Origin: Rhodococcoides fascians A25f
Lineage (GTDB): Bacteria > Actinomycetota > Actinomycetes > Mycobacteriales > Mycobacteriaceae
Direction: 5' to 3'
Assembly: GCF_000760935.2 (NCBI RefSeq)
Contig: NZ_CP049744.1
Location: 4,247,501 to 4,311,500, forward strand
Length of the DNA: 64,000 bases
Both the position numbers and the translations under genes were made by a program. A model generated the notes under the pieces. That model made no database searches. It worked only from the letters and a program-made list of their open reading frames with translations, and was not told the DNA's origin. This document shows positions 53,711-62,998 of this stretch, one piece after another. Numbering within the stretch: the first letter of the stretch is position 1; each line of letters opens with the position of its first letter.

Positions 53711-55351
53711 TCAGACACTTGCCCGATCGTCGGTGCGGCCACGCACCAAACGGAACTCCTCGAATCCACCCTGGATCGTCTTGGCAATGATTTGCTGCAG
53801 CGTCGGCCTACCCGCCGGGTTGAGCAGTTGCTTGACAGGCTTACCTGGAATGTTCGCTCCATAGAAGTAGCTTTTGTCGGTGAACGACGAGTAGACACTC
53901 GCGGAATCCATCATCGCCGTCCACTCTTCCTCCGCGGCGGCGCTGATCTCCATCACTGCAATGTCGTTGTCACGAGCAAACTTCAACGCATCGGTGACGA
54001 ACTCGACCTGATCACCCGAGTAACGGGGGTTGTTTCCGGTCGACCCGTGCGGACCACCGGGAAAGAAGAAGTTGGGGAACCCGGCTGCCACAGTGCCCAG
54101 GTAGGTTCTCGGCCCATCCCCCCAATAGCTCTTCAACTCGAGTCCGTCCCGTCCGCTGACGCCGAGGCGATTCAGTGCACCGGTGCCGAAGTCGTAGCCG
54201 GTCGACCACACGATGATGTCGAATTCCTTGACACCACTTTCGGTTTCGATACCAACAGGGGTGACTCGTTGCATCGGCGTTTCCTTCAGTGACACCAACT
54301 CGACGTTTGGCTGGTTGTACACCTGGAAGTAGTCCGTCACGAAGGGCGGACGCTTACCGCCGTAGCCGTGATCCTTGGGAATGAGCTTCTCGGCAGTCTC
54401 AGGATCGTCGACCAGACTGCGTATCTTGTCGGCAACGAAATCCGACCACTCTTTGTTCGCGACAGGGTTGAGCGTCATGTCGATGTAATGGGTGGTCAAC
54501 TTCTCGAATCCGGGGCTGCTCCACATCTTCTCGTAGAAGGGCAGACGGTCGACGTCTGCGTCCTCCTCGAACTTTCGAAAGTCCATCTTGTGCAGAAAAC
54601 CACTGACCGAGGTGTCCAAGGTCGCCTTGATGGACTCGTAGTTCGCCTTGAGTTCGGCCTGCTCCTCGGCCGAGATCGGCGCGTTGTTCAGAGGCGTGCA
54701 CCAGTTGGCGGTTCGCTGGTACACGGTCAAGGATGCGGCCTCACGCGCCACCACCGGAATGAGCTGGACTCCACTGGAGCCAGTGCCGATGACCGCAACG
54801 CGCTTGCCGGTGAAATCGACCGGGGCCGAGGGCCACAGGCCAGTGTGGTAGCTCTCGCCCTGGAAGGATTCACGTCCCTCCACGTTCGGATAGAACGGGA
54901 CCGACAGGACACCTGTGGCCGCGACCAGATATCGACTTGTCACCACGAAATCATCCTCGGTCGTGGTCGTCCAGCCACCGGTCGACTCGTCGAAGGAGGA
55001 GGACACCACCTTCGAATCGAAGCGGATGTCCTTGCGCAGATCGAACTTGTCGACGACGTAGTTGAAGTACCGTTCGATCTCCGGCTGGCCGGCGAAGCGC
55101 TCGGACCATTCCCACTCTTCCCACAGCTCCTTCGAGAACAGATAGCCGTAGGTGTAGCTCTCGGAGTCGAACCGAGCCTCGGGATAGCGGTTCCAGAACC
55201 AGGTACCGCCCACGCCGTGGCCGGCCTCGAGGACCTGAACCGAAAAGCCTTCCTCGCGGGCGCGGTAGGCCTGGTAGATACCGGTCACCCCGGCACCGAT
55301 CACGACGACGTCGACGTCGAACGCGCTGCGCTCGTGTACTTCTTGGCTCAC
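53711..55351 (-). CDS. Flavin-containing Baeyer-Villiger monooxygenase
   Basis: This is a 546-residue type I BVMO starting at GTG 55351 behind GGAGG. The first FAD motif is GAGVTG (19-24), GGTWFWNRYPEARFD follows, the BVMO fingerprint FQGESYHTGLWP spans 163-174, and the NADPH motif GTGSSG is at 189-194. It would insert oxygen next to a ketone, giving an ester or lactone. It is transcribed on its own behind operator site B, and the cyclase-family hydrolase downstream could open the product. Confidence 0.95.
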   Translation of the reverse strand: MSQEVHERSAFDVDVVVIGAGVTGIYQAYRAREEGFSVQVLEAGHGVGGTWFWNRYPEARFDSESYTYGYLFSKELWEEWEWSERFAGQPEIERYFNYVVDKFDLRKDIRFDSKVVSSSFDESTGGWTTTTEDDFVVTSRYLVAATGVLSVPFYPNVEGRESFQGESYHTGLWPSAPVDFTGKRVAVIGTGSSGVQLIPVVAREAASLTVYQRTANWCTPLNNAPISAEEQAELKANYESIKATLDTSVSGFLHKMDFRKFEEDADVDRLPFYEKMWSSPGFEKLTTHYIDMTLNPVANKEWSDFVADKIRSLVDDPETAEKLIPKDHGYGGKRPPFVTDYFQVYNQPNVELVSLKETPMQRVTPVGIETESGVKEFDIIVWSTGYDFGTGALNRLGVSGRDGLELKSYWGDGPRTYLGTVAAGFPNFFFPGGPHGSTGNNPRYSGDQVEFVTDALKFARDNDIAVMEISAAAEEEWTAMMDSASVYSSFTDKSYFYGANIPGKPVKQLLNPAGRPTLQQIIAKTIQGGFEEFRLVRGRTDDRASV

Positions 55352-55400
55352 TTTTCCTCCACTGTCGAATCAGATCGCGGCCTGTGACGATCACTATATT

Positions 55401-55418
55401 TCGACCGGTCAGTCGAAT
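55401..55418 (+). promoter_or_regulatory. TetR-regulon operator, site B
   Basis: The site reads TCGACCGGTCAGTCGAAT and contains a perfect TTCGAC-N6-GTCGAA inverted repeat (55400-55417). It lies 50 bases upstream of the BVMO start and matches the core ACCG-N2-CAGT exactly. Confidence 0.7.
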
Positions 55419-55511
55419 ATACGAAAACGGACGATATTGGTTCCCCGAAATTCGGGGAAACGTCATACATGCTCTTGCACAACATGATTGGAATCAGCTG
55501 TCACGAATGCT

Positions 55512-57521
55512 TCAACTGTGGCCGGACGGATCGGCGTCGATCACCTCTCGAATCGCGGCCTCGATATCCGCCTCGTCGGGCAGCCACGCTTTCTCCAGGA
55601 CTGGCGAGTACGGTGCCGGAGACTGCGCAGCGGTCACCCGCACCACCGGTGCATCGAGATGCCAGAAGCCCTCACGTACCGCTCGCGCCGCGATCTCGGC
55701 ACCTACTCCGAACTCACCGACCGCCTGATGAACGACGACAAGCCGGTTCGTCTTCTTGAGCGACGTCAGGATCGTGTCGAAATCCAGCGGACTGATCGTT
55801 CGCAGATCGATGACCTCGGTGTCGATACCACTGTCGGCCAATCGATCCGCGACGGCCAGACATCCCTGCATCATTGCGCTGTACGACACGACGGTCACGT
55901 CGGAACCCGGCCGTCGAACGATTGCCTTGCCGAGTGGGATCAGGTGGTCGTCGGCGGGCTTCGGCCCCTTCATCCCGTACAGCAACCGATTCTCGATGAA
56001 CACGACCGGGTTGGGGTCTTGAATGGCCGCGCGAAGAAGACCGTACGTGTCGGCCGGGGTCGACGGCATCACCACCGTCAGGCCCGGGATATGCGCCAGC
56101 AGGGCCTCCAGGCTCTGCGAATGCTGGCTTCCGGAGGACTTACCTGCCGCGAACTGAGTGCGGACCACCATCGGCAAGGATGCGGCACCGCCGGTCATGA
56201 ATCGCAGCTTGGCCGCTTGGTTCATGAGCTGGTCGAGACAGACACCGATGAAGTCGAAATACATCAGCTCGACAACCGGCTTGAACCCCGCCATCGCGGC
56301 ACCCACAGCCGTACCCATGATGGCGCTCTCCGAGATCGGGGTATCACGAACCCGCCCCGGATACTTCCCCGCCAGTCCCCTGGTGAGACCGAAGACGTTC
56401 CCGCCCTCCCCCACGTCTATACCGGCGAGGAAGACCGACGGGTCGTCGTCGAGTTCACGCGCGAGGGCAGCAGTGATGGCGTGCATCGTCTTCCACACGC
56501 CCTCCGTTGCCTCAGCCGGCTCGGGAATGAACGCCCGCTCGGAGTAGACGTAGTCACCGGCAGTCTCGACTGCCGGGTACGATGCCTCGCCTGCCAGTGT
56601 GACGGCGCGGTCGATGGCAATCTGAACTTCGCTGTTCACCGCATCGACGCGCTCACCGAGCCCGGCCGAGCGCATACGATCAGCGAGCAGCTCGAGCGGA
56701 TCACGCAGCTTCCATTGCGCCAGTTCGTCTTCCAGCCGGTAGCTCTGCGGATCGCCCTCGTAATGACCGTGCCATCTGTAGGTGGCAGCCTCTACGATCA
56801 TCGGCCCGGCACCTGCGCGAATCCGCTCGACCAACGTTGTCTGCAATGCAGCTACTGCAGTCACATCGTTTCCATCGACGCTGTGGAACTCGATTCCGTA
56901 TCCCGCAGCCCGGGCCTCGAGCGTCGCGCGATGCTGATCGGTGGCCGAGGAGAATTCCGCGTAACCGTTGTTCTCGCAGAAGAAGATCACGGGAAGGTCC
57001 CACACGGCAGCCAGGTTCACCGACTCGTGAAAGACACCCTGCGCAACGGCTCCGTCGCCGAAGAACGCTACGACGACCGCGCCTTCCGCCTTCAATTGTG
57101 CTGCGGTACCGGCACCGACGGCAATCGGCATACCTGCACCCACGATTCCGTTGGCACCGAAGATGCCCTTCCTGGGGTCTGCGATATGCATCGACCCGCC
57201 CCGACCCTTACAGGTGCCGGTCTCTTTCCCCATCAACTCGGCAAACATGCCATCGACGTCGAGCCCCTTGGCGATGCAATGTCCGTGGCCGCGGTGCGTG
57301 GACGTCACGACGTCACGGTCGTCCAGCGGCCAGCATGCGCCGACAGCCGAGGCCTCCTGCCCGATCGACAGGTGCAGGAAGCCCGGGATCTGGTTGGTTT
57401 TGTACAGACGTGATGCTCGATCCTCGAACTGCCGAATCAGTCGCATACGACGATAGAGCTCGGTGAGTGTGTCCGGGTGCTCGATCGCGTCCGTCCGGAA
57501 TGCCGTCTCGATTGTGGTCAT
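55512..57521 (-). CDS. Fused alpha-beta E1 of a 2-oxoacid/acetoin dehydrogenase type
   Basis: This is a 669-residue thiamine-diphosphate enzyme. Residues about 1-330 are the E1-alpha part, with the TPP motif GDG (155-157) ending in CENN and the loop GHYEGDPQSYR. Residues about 345-669 are the E1-beta part. The start is ATG 57521 after GAGGG; the frame to 57653 crosses the control region. No E2 or E3 gene is nearby. It would decarboxylate a 2-oxoacid or cleave an acetoin-like product, passing electrons or acyl groups to a shared E2, or act alone. Confidence 0.92.
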   Translation of the reverse strand: MTTIETAFRTDAIEHPDTLTELYRRMRLIRQFEDRASRLYKTNQIPGFLHLSIGQEASAVGACWPLDDRDVVTSTHRGHGHCIAKGLDVDGMFAELMGKETGTCKGRGGSMHIADPRKGIFGANGIVGAGMPIAVGAGTAAQLKAEGAVVVAFFGDGAVAQGVFHESVNLAAVWDLPVIFFCENNGYAEFSSATDQHRATLEARAAGYGIEFHSVDGNDVTAVAALQTTLVERIRAGAGPMIVEAATYRWHGHYEGDPQSYRLEDELAQWKLRDPLELLADRMRSAGLGERVDAVNSEVQIAIDRAVTLAGEASYPAVETAGDYVYSERAFIPEPAEATEGVWKTMHAITAALARELDDDPSVFLAGIDVGEGGNVFGLTRGLAGKYPGRVRDTPISESAIMGTAVGAAMAGFKPVVELMYFDFIGVCLDQLMNQAAKLRFMTGGAASLPMVVRTQFAAGKSSGSQHSQSLEALLAHIPGLTVVMPSTPADTYGLLRAAIQDPNPVVFIENRLLYGMKGPKPADDHLIPLGKAIVRRPGSDVTVVSYSAMMQGCLAVADRLADSGIDTEVIDLRTISPLDFDTILTSLKKTNRLVVVHQAVGEFGVGAEIAARAVREGFWHLDAPVVRVTAAQSPAPYSPVLEKAWLPDEADIEAAIREVIDADPSGHS

Positions 57522-57595
57522 CAGCCCTCTGTCAGTCGATGTGCCGCAAGAGCAATGGTTGCGCTCTTGACTAAAGTTCATCCGACCGTGAATAT

Positions 57596-57613
57596 TATAC
57601 CGTATGGTCGAAA
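57596..57613 (+). promoter_or_regulatory. TetR-regulon operator, site C
   Basis: The site reads TATACCGTATGGTCGAAA and sits in the 135-base divergent gap between the E1 gene (start 57521) and the acyl-CoA dehydrogenase gene (start 57657). One site could regulate both directions. Confidence 0.65.
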
Positions 57614-57656
57614 AAACAAGGGACGTTGAACAAGCAGAAAAAAGGACGGTCACGAA

Positions 57657-58817
57657 ATGGACTTAGAGCTGCCGGCCGAGACACTCGAGCTTCAGGCACT
57701 GTGCCGATCGTTCGCGGAGAAAGAGATAGACCCGCACGCGGCATTCTGGTCCGAGGAAGAACGGTTCCCCTCGGAGGTCTTCGTCAAGATGGGTGAACTC
57801 AACCTCAACGGGCTTCTGATTCCGGAGGAGTACGGCGGCATGGACGTGGGCTACGTGTCGTACGTCGCCGCCATGGAAGCCATCGGTGGTGCGGATCAGT
57901 CCCTCGGCGCTGCATGGAACGCGCACTCCACGATCGGGTCGCTTCCGCTGCTAGCTTTCGGAACGGAGAAGCAGAAGCAGGACTGGCTGGTCCCGCTCGC
58001 CACCGGATCCAAGATCGGCGCGTTCGGGTTGACCGAGCCCACGGCGGGTTCCGATGCTGCGGGCATTCGCACAACCGCCCGTGCAGACGGGGACGGTTGG
58101 GTCATCAACGGCGGCAAGATGTTCATCACCAACGCAGGCACGGATATCAGTATCGGCGTAACGATTCTGGCTGTGACCGGTAAGAACGATGACGGAACCA
58201 AGCGTTACGGTACGTTCTTCATCCCCACGGGTACGGAGGGCTATACCGTAGGTAAATCGCTCCACAAACTCGGCTGGCACGCGATGGATACGCGCGAACT
58301 CGTCTTCGACAACTGCTGGATTCCGTCGGAGAACCTCATCGGCGAAGAGGGAAACGGCCTACGGCAATTCCTCGACGTCCTGGACGGTGGCCGAATCAGC
58401 GTCGCAGCACTTGCACTATCACTCGCCCAGACCGCGCTCGACCTCGCAATCGATCACGCCAAGAATCGTGAACAGTTCGGCAGCCCTCTCACCAAATTCC
58501 AAGCAGTGCAGCACAAGATCGCAGACATGGCGACCGAGATCGAGGCGGCCAGAAGCCTCGTCTACCGAGCAGCGTGGTTGGCGGACAACAAGAAGCCGTT
58601 CGGTCAAGCGGCCGCCATGGCCAAGGTCTACGCATCGGAGGTCGCAAACCGCGCGGCCAGTTCCAGCCTCCAGATTCACGGTGGTTACGGCTACATTCGC
58701 GAATCGAAGATCTCGCGTTTCTATTCCGATGCGAAGATACTCGAAATCGGCGAGGGTACCAACGAGATTCAGCGAAACGTGATCGCGCGCAGTGTGATCA
58801 ACGCGAAGCGGCGATGA
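57657..58817 (+). CDS. Acyl-CoA dehydrogenase, short/medium-chain type
   Basis: This is a 386-residue enzyme with the signature FGLTEPTAGSDAAGIRTTA and INGGKMFITNAG. The C-terminal EIGEGTNEIQRN includes the catalytic glutamate of the medium-chain/short-chain family. It is a canonical, complete family member, in contrast to the other dehydrogenases in this window. ATG 57657 has AAGGACGG upstream. It is divergent from the E1 gene with operator C between them. Confidence 0.94.
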   Translation: MDLELPAETLELQALCRSFAEKEIDPHAAFWSEEERFPSEVFVKMGELNLNGLLIPEEYGGMDVGYVSYVAAMEAIGGADQSLGAAWNAHSTIGSLPLLAFGTEKQKQDWLVPLATGSKIGAFGLTEPTAGSDAAGIRTTARADGDGWVINGGKMFITNAGTDISIGVTILAVTGKNDDGTKRYGTFFIPTGTEGYTVGKSLHKLGWHAMDTRELVFDNCWIPSENLIGEEGNGLRQFLDVLDGGRISVAALALSLAQTALDLAIDHAKNREQFGSPLTKFQAVQHKIADMATEIEAARSLVYRAAWLADNKKPFGQAAAMAKVYASEVANRAASSSLQIHGGYGYIRESKISRFYSDAKILEIGEGTNEIQRNVIARSVINAKRR

Positions 58818-58823
58818 ATACCC

Positions 58824-58858
58824 CTCCCGGTTCGGGCCGAACAGGTTCGAACCGGGAG
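58824..58858. terminator. Hairpin terminator 1 after acyl-CoA dehydrogenase
   Basis: An 11-bp perfect stem (58824-58834 with 58848-58858) with a 13-base loop starts seven bases after the stop codon. Confidence 0.7.
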
Positions 58859-58870
58859 TGCACCACCGAC

Positions 58871-58914
58871 GAAGCATCCCCGGTCTCGCATTGTGCAAGA
58901 CCGGGGATGGCTTC
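58871..58914. terminator. Hairpin terminator 2 between convergent genes
   Basis: An 11-bp stem (58876-58886 with 58898-58908) is extended by GAAGC/GCTTC beyond a one-base bulge. It lies before the convergent SDR stop and probably serves that gene as well. Confidence 0.75.
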
Positions 58915-58934
58915 GTTCGAGTCCTCCCACTGCT

Positions 58935-59726
58935 TCAGCGGGCCACCCAACCTCCGTCGACGTTGACAGATGTTCCCGTGACATACGAGCTGGCGTCACT
59001 CGCCAGAAACACAGCAGCGCCACCCAGTTCGGATGGGATGCCCAGCCGTCCCATCGGAGTCGCCGAAAGGATGGTCTCGCCCCACTTACTGTCCAGCAGC
59101 CCGGAGGACAGATCGGTGCGAAAGTAGCCGGGGGCAAGAGAATTGACCCGAACGCCGTGTCGAGCCCACTCGACGGCAAGAGTCTTCGTCAGTGCATCCA
59201 GCCCACCTTTGCTGGCCGCGTACGCAGCGATGCGTTCGAAACCCGTCACCGCATGAACCGAGGTGACATTGACGATGCTTCCTGCACCTTGGGTCAACAT
59301 CTGGGCACCGGCCTCGCGAGCGCAGAAGAATGCGCCGTCGAGATTGACTGCGATGACGCGTCTCCAGTCCTCGTCGGTCACTCGCTCGCTTCGGGTGAAA
59401 CTGGGACTTATTCCTGCGCAGTTGATCAGCGCATCGACGCGGCCGTGTTCGGAGACGATGTCTCTCACCGCCTCGGCCGCGAAGCCCGGTTCGTCGACTG
59501 CACCTGCAATCACCGACGCGCGAGCCGTGGGCCCCGCTTCTGTCAATTCTTCTGCCACTCGGAACAAGTCGGACTCCGTACGAGAAGTCAGAACGACCGT
59601 CGCTCCCGCGTCGTGCAACGCATGCACAATGGCCGATCCCAAACCTTTCCCTGCACCGGTCACCCAGACGACTTTGCCGATCAGGTCGAACGGAGATGTT
59701 CTCGTGTCGGACGATGAATAGACCAT
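58935..59726 (-). CDS. SDR-family oxidoreductase
   Basis: This is a 263-residue SDR with cofactor motif VTGAGKGLG, NCAGIS, TSVHAVTG and YAASK. It begins five bases after the acyl-CoA-ligase stop and is co-transcribed with it. The listed start ATG 59726 has only a distant ribosome site. It is a glucose-dehydrogenase/FabG-like member. The substrate is unknown, but TetR-regulon membership suggests an alcohol or hydroxyacyl intermediate. Confidence 0.88.
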   Translation of the reverse strand: MVYSSSDTRTSPFDLIGKVVWVTGAGKGLGSAIVHALHDAGATVVLTSRTESDLFRVAEELTEAGPTARASVIAGAVDEPGFAAEAVRDIVSEHGRVDALINCAGISPSFTRSERVTDEDWRRVIAVNLDGAFFCAREAGAQMLTQGAGSIVNVTSVHAVTGFERIAAYAASKGGLDALTKTLAVEWARHGVRVNSLAPGYFRTDLSSGLLDSKWGETILSATPMGRLGIPSELGGAAVFLASDASSYVTGTSVNVDGGWVAR

Positions 59727-59731
59727 GCTTG

Positions 59732-61252
59732 TTACGTTGCCTCTCGCAGAGTACGTTTCAGCACTTTCCCGGAGGGCGTGCGTGGAAGGGACTCGATGTA
59801 GACGATGCTCGACGGCACCTTGTACTTGGCGAGGCGTCCGCGACAGAACTCCTTGAGATCTTCGATCCCGGCCGTACTTCCCGGCCGCAGAACCACGAAC
59901 GCCTTCGGAACTTCACCCCACCGGTCATCTGGAACACCGATCACAGCAGCTTCGATGACGTCCGGGAACTCGTACAGAACACGCTCGACCTCAGGGCTGG
60001 CAATGTTTTCGCCCCCCGAGACGATCATGTCTTTTTTGCGATCTTCGATGTAGAGGAAGCCGTCGGTATCGAGGCGGCCGATGTCGCCCGTGTGGAACCA
60101 CCCGTTCTTGAGTGCCTTTTCCGTAGCCTGTTCGTCTCGCCAGTAACCGGACGTCACCTTGGGTCCACGCACAGCGATCTCACCCAGTTGACCTGCCTGC
60201 ACGCGCTTTCCGTCATCATCGAAAATTGCGATCTGCGTATGGGCGACCGCCCTCCCCACGGACCCCACCTTGGATCTCATGTGCTCGGCATCGTTGATGG
60301 TGTCTCCGGACACGGTCTCCGTGAGTCCGTATGCATCTGCGAACCACGAGGCCGGAAAAACGTGCGCGATACGATCGAGAAGTGGCACCGGCATCTTCTC
60401 TCCGCCACCGGTGATGAATCGAATCGAGCGCGTATCCCTGTCTTCGATGTTCGGCAGCTGAAGTACCGCATTCATCATCGATGGAGCAAGCCAGATGTTC
60501 GTCGGACGCTCCTGCTCGATTGCGTCGATGACGGCATTCGGATCGAATTTGCGCAGTAGGCGCAGACTGCCGCCGACGTGGAGCGTCGCCAACCCGGGGA
60601 GGTCCATACCGCCGACGTGATAGAGCGGGCCGCACACCAGAGTGGTGTCCGATGAGGTCAGCGAGAACTCCAGAATATGCGCAAGGTTCTTGAAAATCAG
60701 GTTTTCGTGGGAAATCTTGACGCCCTTGGGACGCGATGTCGTGCCCGAGGTGTACATCAGCCTCTGCAGCTCGGACGGGTCGACATCCGCGAGATCGGTA
60801 GTCTCGCCGAGATGCCGATCAACCAAGTCGGAGTATCGATTCCACGTCGGACCGCTCGGATCCGAGAGTGTGACCTTGGTTCGAAGCAGCGGCAAGTGCG
60901 GACCGATCACATCGATCTTGTCCGCGAACTCTGCCTCGGTCACGATTGCCACGGCTTCGGCGTGTTGGAGAATGAACGTCCACTCGGCGTCGGACAGCCG
61001 ATAGTTCAGTGGCACGATGGCGGCACCGATCCTGTTGGCCGCGAACATGGTTTCGATGAACTCGATGTGGTTGTACAGCAGAACGCCGATAATGTCGCCG
61101 CGCCCGATGCCGAGTTCCACCAATGCCACGGCAAGCGCATCGACGCGAGTGCGCAGCTCCTCGTGGGTGACCTCACGGTTCGTCTCCGATACTGCAATGC
61201 GGTCGGGGAAACGTGCCGCATTTCTGTCGACCACGGTCGCGAAATTGATCAT
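59732..61252 (-). CDS. Acyl-CoA synthetase (AMP-forming)
   Basis: This is a 506-residue adenylate-forming ligase. The P-loop is YTSGTTSRPKG, the adenine motif YGLTETVSG, the hinge GGENIASPEVE, and the catalytic lysine is in PRTPSGKVLKR. ATG 61252 follows AAAGGG. It leads a two-gene operon behind operator site D. It should activate an acid intermediate of the TetR-controlled pathway for the dehydrogenase and hydratase steps encoded nearby. Confidence 0.94.
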   Translation of the reverse strand: MINFATVVDRNAARFPDRIAVSETNREVTHEELRTRVDALAVALVELGIGRGDIIGVLLYNHIEFIETMFAANRIGAAIVPLNYRLSDAEWTFILQHAEAVAIVTEAEFADKIDVIGPHLPLLRTKVTLSDPSGPTWNRYSDLVDRHLGETTDLADVDPSELQRLMYTSGTTSRPKGVKISHENLIFKNLAHILEFSLTSSDTTLVCGPLYHVGGMDLPGLATLHVGGSLRLLRKFDPNAVIDAIEQERPTNIWLAPSMMNAVLQLPNIEDRDTRSIRFITGGGEKMPVPLLDRIAHVFPASWFADAYGLTETVSGDTINDAEHMRSKVGSVGRAVAHTQIAIFDDDGKRVQAGQLGEIAVRGPKVTSGYWRDEQATEKALKNGWFHTGDIGRLDTDGFLYIEDRKKDMIVSGGENIASPEVERVLYEFPDVIEAAVIGVPDDRWGEVPKAFVVLRPGSTAGIEDLKEFCRGRLAKYKVPSSIVYIESLPRTPSGKVLKRTLREAT

Positions 61253-61296
61253 CGTGCCCTTTCACTCTTCCCGCAACTACTGGACTCGCTGTTTGA

Positions 61297-61314
61297 TGTA
61301 CCGATCAGTCTAGA
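61297..61314 (+). promoter_or_regulatory. TetR-regulon operator, site D
   Basis: The site reads TGTACCGATCAGTCTAGA, the best match to the shared pattern. It lies 45 bases upstream of the acyl-CoA synthetase start, so it would overlap or follow the promoter. Confidence 0.75.
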
Positions 61315-61376
61315 CATCTCCACGTCCGTGCACACGCACTATCGGCACGAAAGGGCACCGCAGTCCGCGCCGACAC

Positions 61377-62129
61377 TCACGGCAGCGAATACCCTCCGTC
61401 GACGACGAGAGAATGCCCGGTCACCCAACGGGAATCGTCACTGGCGAGATAAGCGATTGCGCCGGCGATATCGTCCGGCGCACCGAAGCCAAGGGGGTGC
61501 TTGGCCTCGATGGACGCCAACGCCTCTGGCGGCAATCCCTCGTGTAGGGCAGAAGGAAATGTTCCCGGACACACTGCATTCACCCGAATACCTTCCTTCG
61601 CGTACTCCAGGGCAGCAACCCGCGTCAAGTGGATGACCGCGGCCTTGGACGCGCAATACGGTGCCGCGTAGGCCCATGCAGTGATGCCGCTGACGGATGC
61701 CACATTCACGATCGACACTGCCCCGCGCTTGCGCATGGTTCGCGCAACCGCGCGCACTCCGTGGAAGGTCCCCGTGCTGTTCACCGCGAAAGACCGCTCC
61801 CAGTCTGCGGTCGACAAGTTATGGATCCGCGCGTTCGGCGAGACAATTCCGGCAGAGTTGACCAGGGCATCGAGTGCGCCGAACCGGTCGACCGTACGCG
61901 AGACCAATGCGTCGAACCCATCGCCGTCAGTTACATCGAGGTTCTCTGCGAGGACATTTACTCCCGTGGCACCGATCTCCTCCGAAATGGGACCGAGAGC
62001 TGCCGCATTCATATCGGCGAGAACCAGATTGGACACCCCCTCGAAGGCGAGCCTCCTGGCTACGGTGGCACCGAGCGCACCTGCAGCTCCGGTCACGATC
62101 ACCGTCTTCGAGTCGAACCTAGTACTCAT
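61377..62129 (-). CDS. SDR-family oxidoreductase
   Basis: This is a 250-residue SDR starting at ATG 62129 after GGAGG. The cofactor motif is VTGAAGALGATVA, followed by NSAGIVS, NVASVSG and YCASK, ending with GGYSLP. It is transcribed alone behind operator site E. With three other SDRs in this regulon, it may handle one stereoisomer or one of several alcohol steps. Confidence 0.9.
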   Translation of the reverse strand: MSTRFDSKTVIVTGAAGALGATVARRLAFEGVSNLVLADMNAAALGPISEEIGATGVNVLAENLDVTDGDGFDALVSRTVDRFGALDALVNSAGIVSPNARIHNLSTADWERSFAVNSTGTFHGVRAVARTMRKRGAVSIVNVASVSGITAWAYAAPYCASKAAVIHLTRVAALEYAKEGIRVNAVCPGTFPSALHEGLPPEALASIEAKHPLGFGAPDDIAGAIAYLASDDSRWVTGHSLVVDGGYSLP

Positions 62130-62161
62130 TGCAGCCTCCCGCGACCAGACGTTCGATGTAA

Positions 62162-62179
62162 TTTAGAACACTCGGTATA
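62162..62179 (-). promoter_or_regulatory. TetR-regulon operator, site E
   Basis: On the minus strand the site reads TATACCGAGTGTTCTAAA, 33 bases upstream of the SDR start. The left half-site is intact; the right half is weaker (GTTC for GGTC), so it may be a lower-affinity member. Confidence 0.55.
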
Positions 62180-62301
62180 CAAAACCAAAATAGTCGACGT
62201 GTCAAGAGGCCCAGGTCGAAGTTCCCCCGAACCCAACTCACGGGCACAGCACAATGCCCGTGCGTCGACCACCCGCACGGGCATTGCGATCATCTCTTTT
62301 T

Positions 62302-62958
62302 CTACTGAGCCATCGCTTGAATCCGAGCTACCTCGGCTTCCATCGTGTCGAAATCGAAGTCTCCACCGGCGAATCCGGTGAAGAGAGTCTTGCAATATGT
62401 TTTGGACAGGAAGGCTGCATCCCACCTCTGCTCGGGCTTCAGCCACTGGTACGTGTGATTGTGCATGTTCAAATATTGGAGCATGGCAAGCACCGGATCC
62501 GCCTCACGGAAGGTTCCTTCTTCCATTGCAGCAACCAACATTTCGCGCACGATGTTCTCGAACTCGTGCCGTCGCTTGAGCATTCGGGACAGATTGTCAC
62601 CCGTCAGATGCTTGTAGTCGTGCTCGTAAACCCAGATGTGATCGAGACGCCGGAAGATCATGTCGAGCAGAGCATGCGAGAGCAGCCGAAGCTTCACTGC
62701 GGGCGCAGTGTCGATCTCGGCGATGCGATTGGCGTTGTACACCAGCGGGTCGAGGACCCGCTCCTGAATCTCGACCAGGAGATTCTCCTTGGAGCGAATG
62801 TAGTAATACAGCGCCCCCTTGGCCAGTCCGACAGTCTCACCGATCTCGACAATTCCTGTTGCCGCATATCCGTTCTTGGCGAACAAGCCCGCCGCAAGAT
62901 CGATGATCTCCTGGCGCTTGACCTCGTACGAGGGGCCGTGCCCGGGTGGTCGCGCCAT
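62302..62958 (-). CDS. TetR-family regulator, proposed master of the 47.9-64 kb regulon
   Basis: This is a 218-residue regulator starting at ATG 62958 behind GAGGAA. The helix-turn-helix lies at about residues 15-60 (VGLAKGALYYYIRSKENLL), and a TetR_C-type ligand domain follows with many aromatic and basic residues. It is 40 bases downstream of the enoyl-CoA hydratase gene and is probably co-transcribed with it behind site F, giving autoregulation. Its nearness to six matching operators makes it the prime candidate regulator; a CoA thioester is a likely inducer. Confidence 0.92.
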   Translation of the reverse strand: MARPPGHGPSYEVKRQEIIDLAAGLFAKNGYAATGIVEIGETVGLAKGALYYYIRSKENLLVEIQERVLDPLVYNANRIAEIDTAPAVKLRLLSHALLDMIFRRLDHIWVYEHDYKHLTGDNLSRMLKRRHEFENIVREMLVAAMEEGTFREADPVLAMLQYLNMHNHTYQWLKPEQRWDAAFLSKTYCKTLFTGFAGGDFDFDTMEAEVARIQAMAQ

Positions 62959-62998
62959 AGAATTCCTCAGCTGTTCGTGTTCCTCGATCCGTACCAGC

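Noticed and set aside
55488..57413. A long rightward open frame (641 codons) opposite the E1 gene
   Set aside because: It is the antisense shadow of a clear, motif-complete thiamine enzyme. GC-rich third positions keep the opposite frame open, and its translation is Arg/His-rich with no domain.
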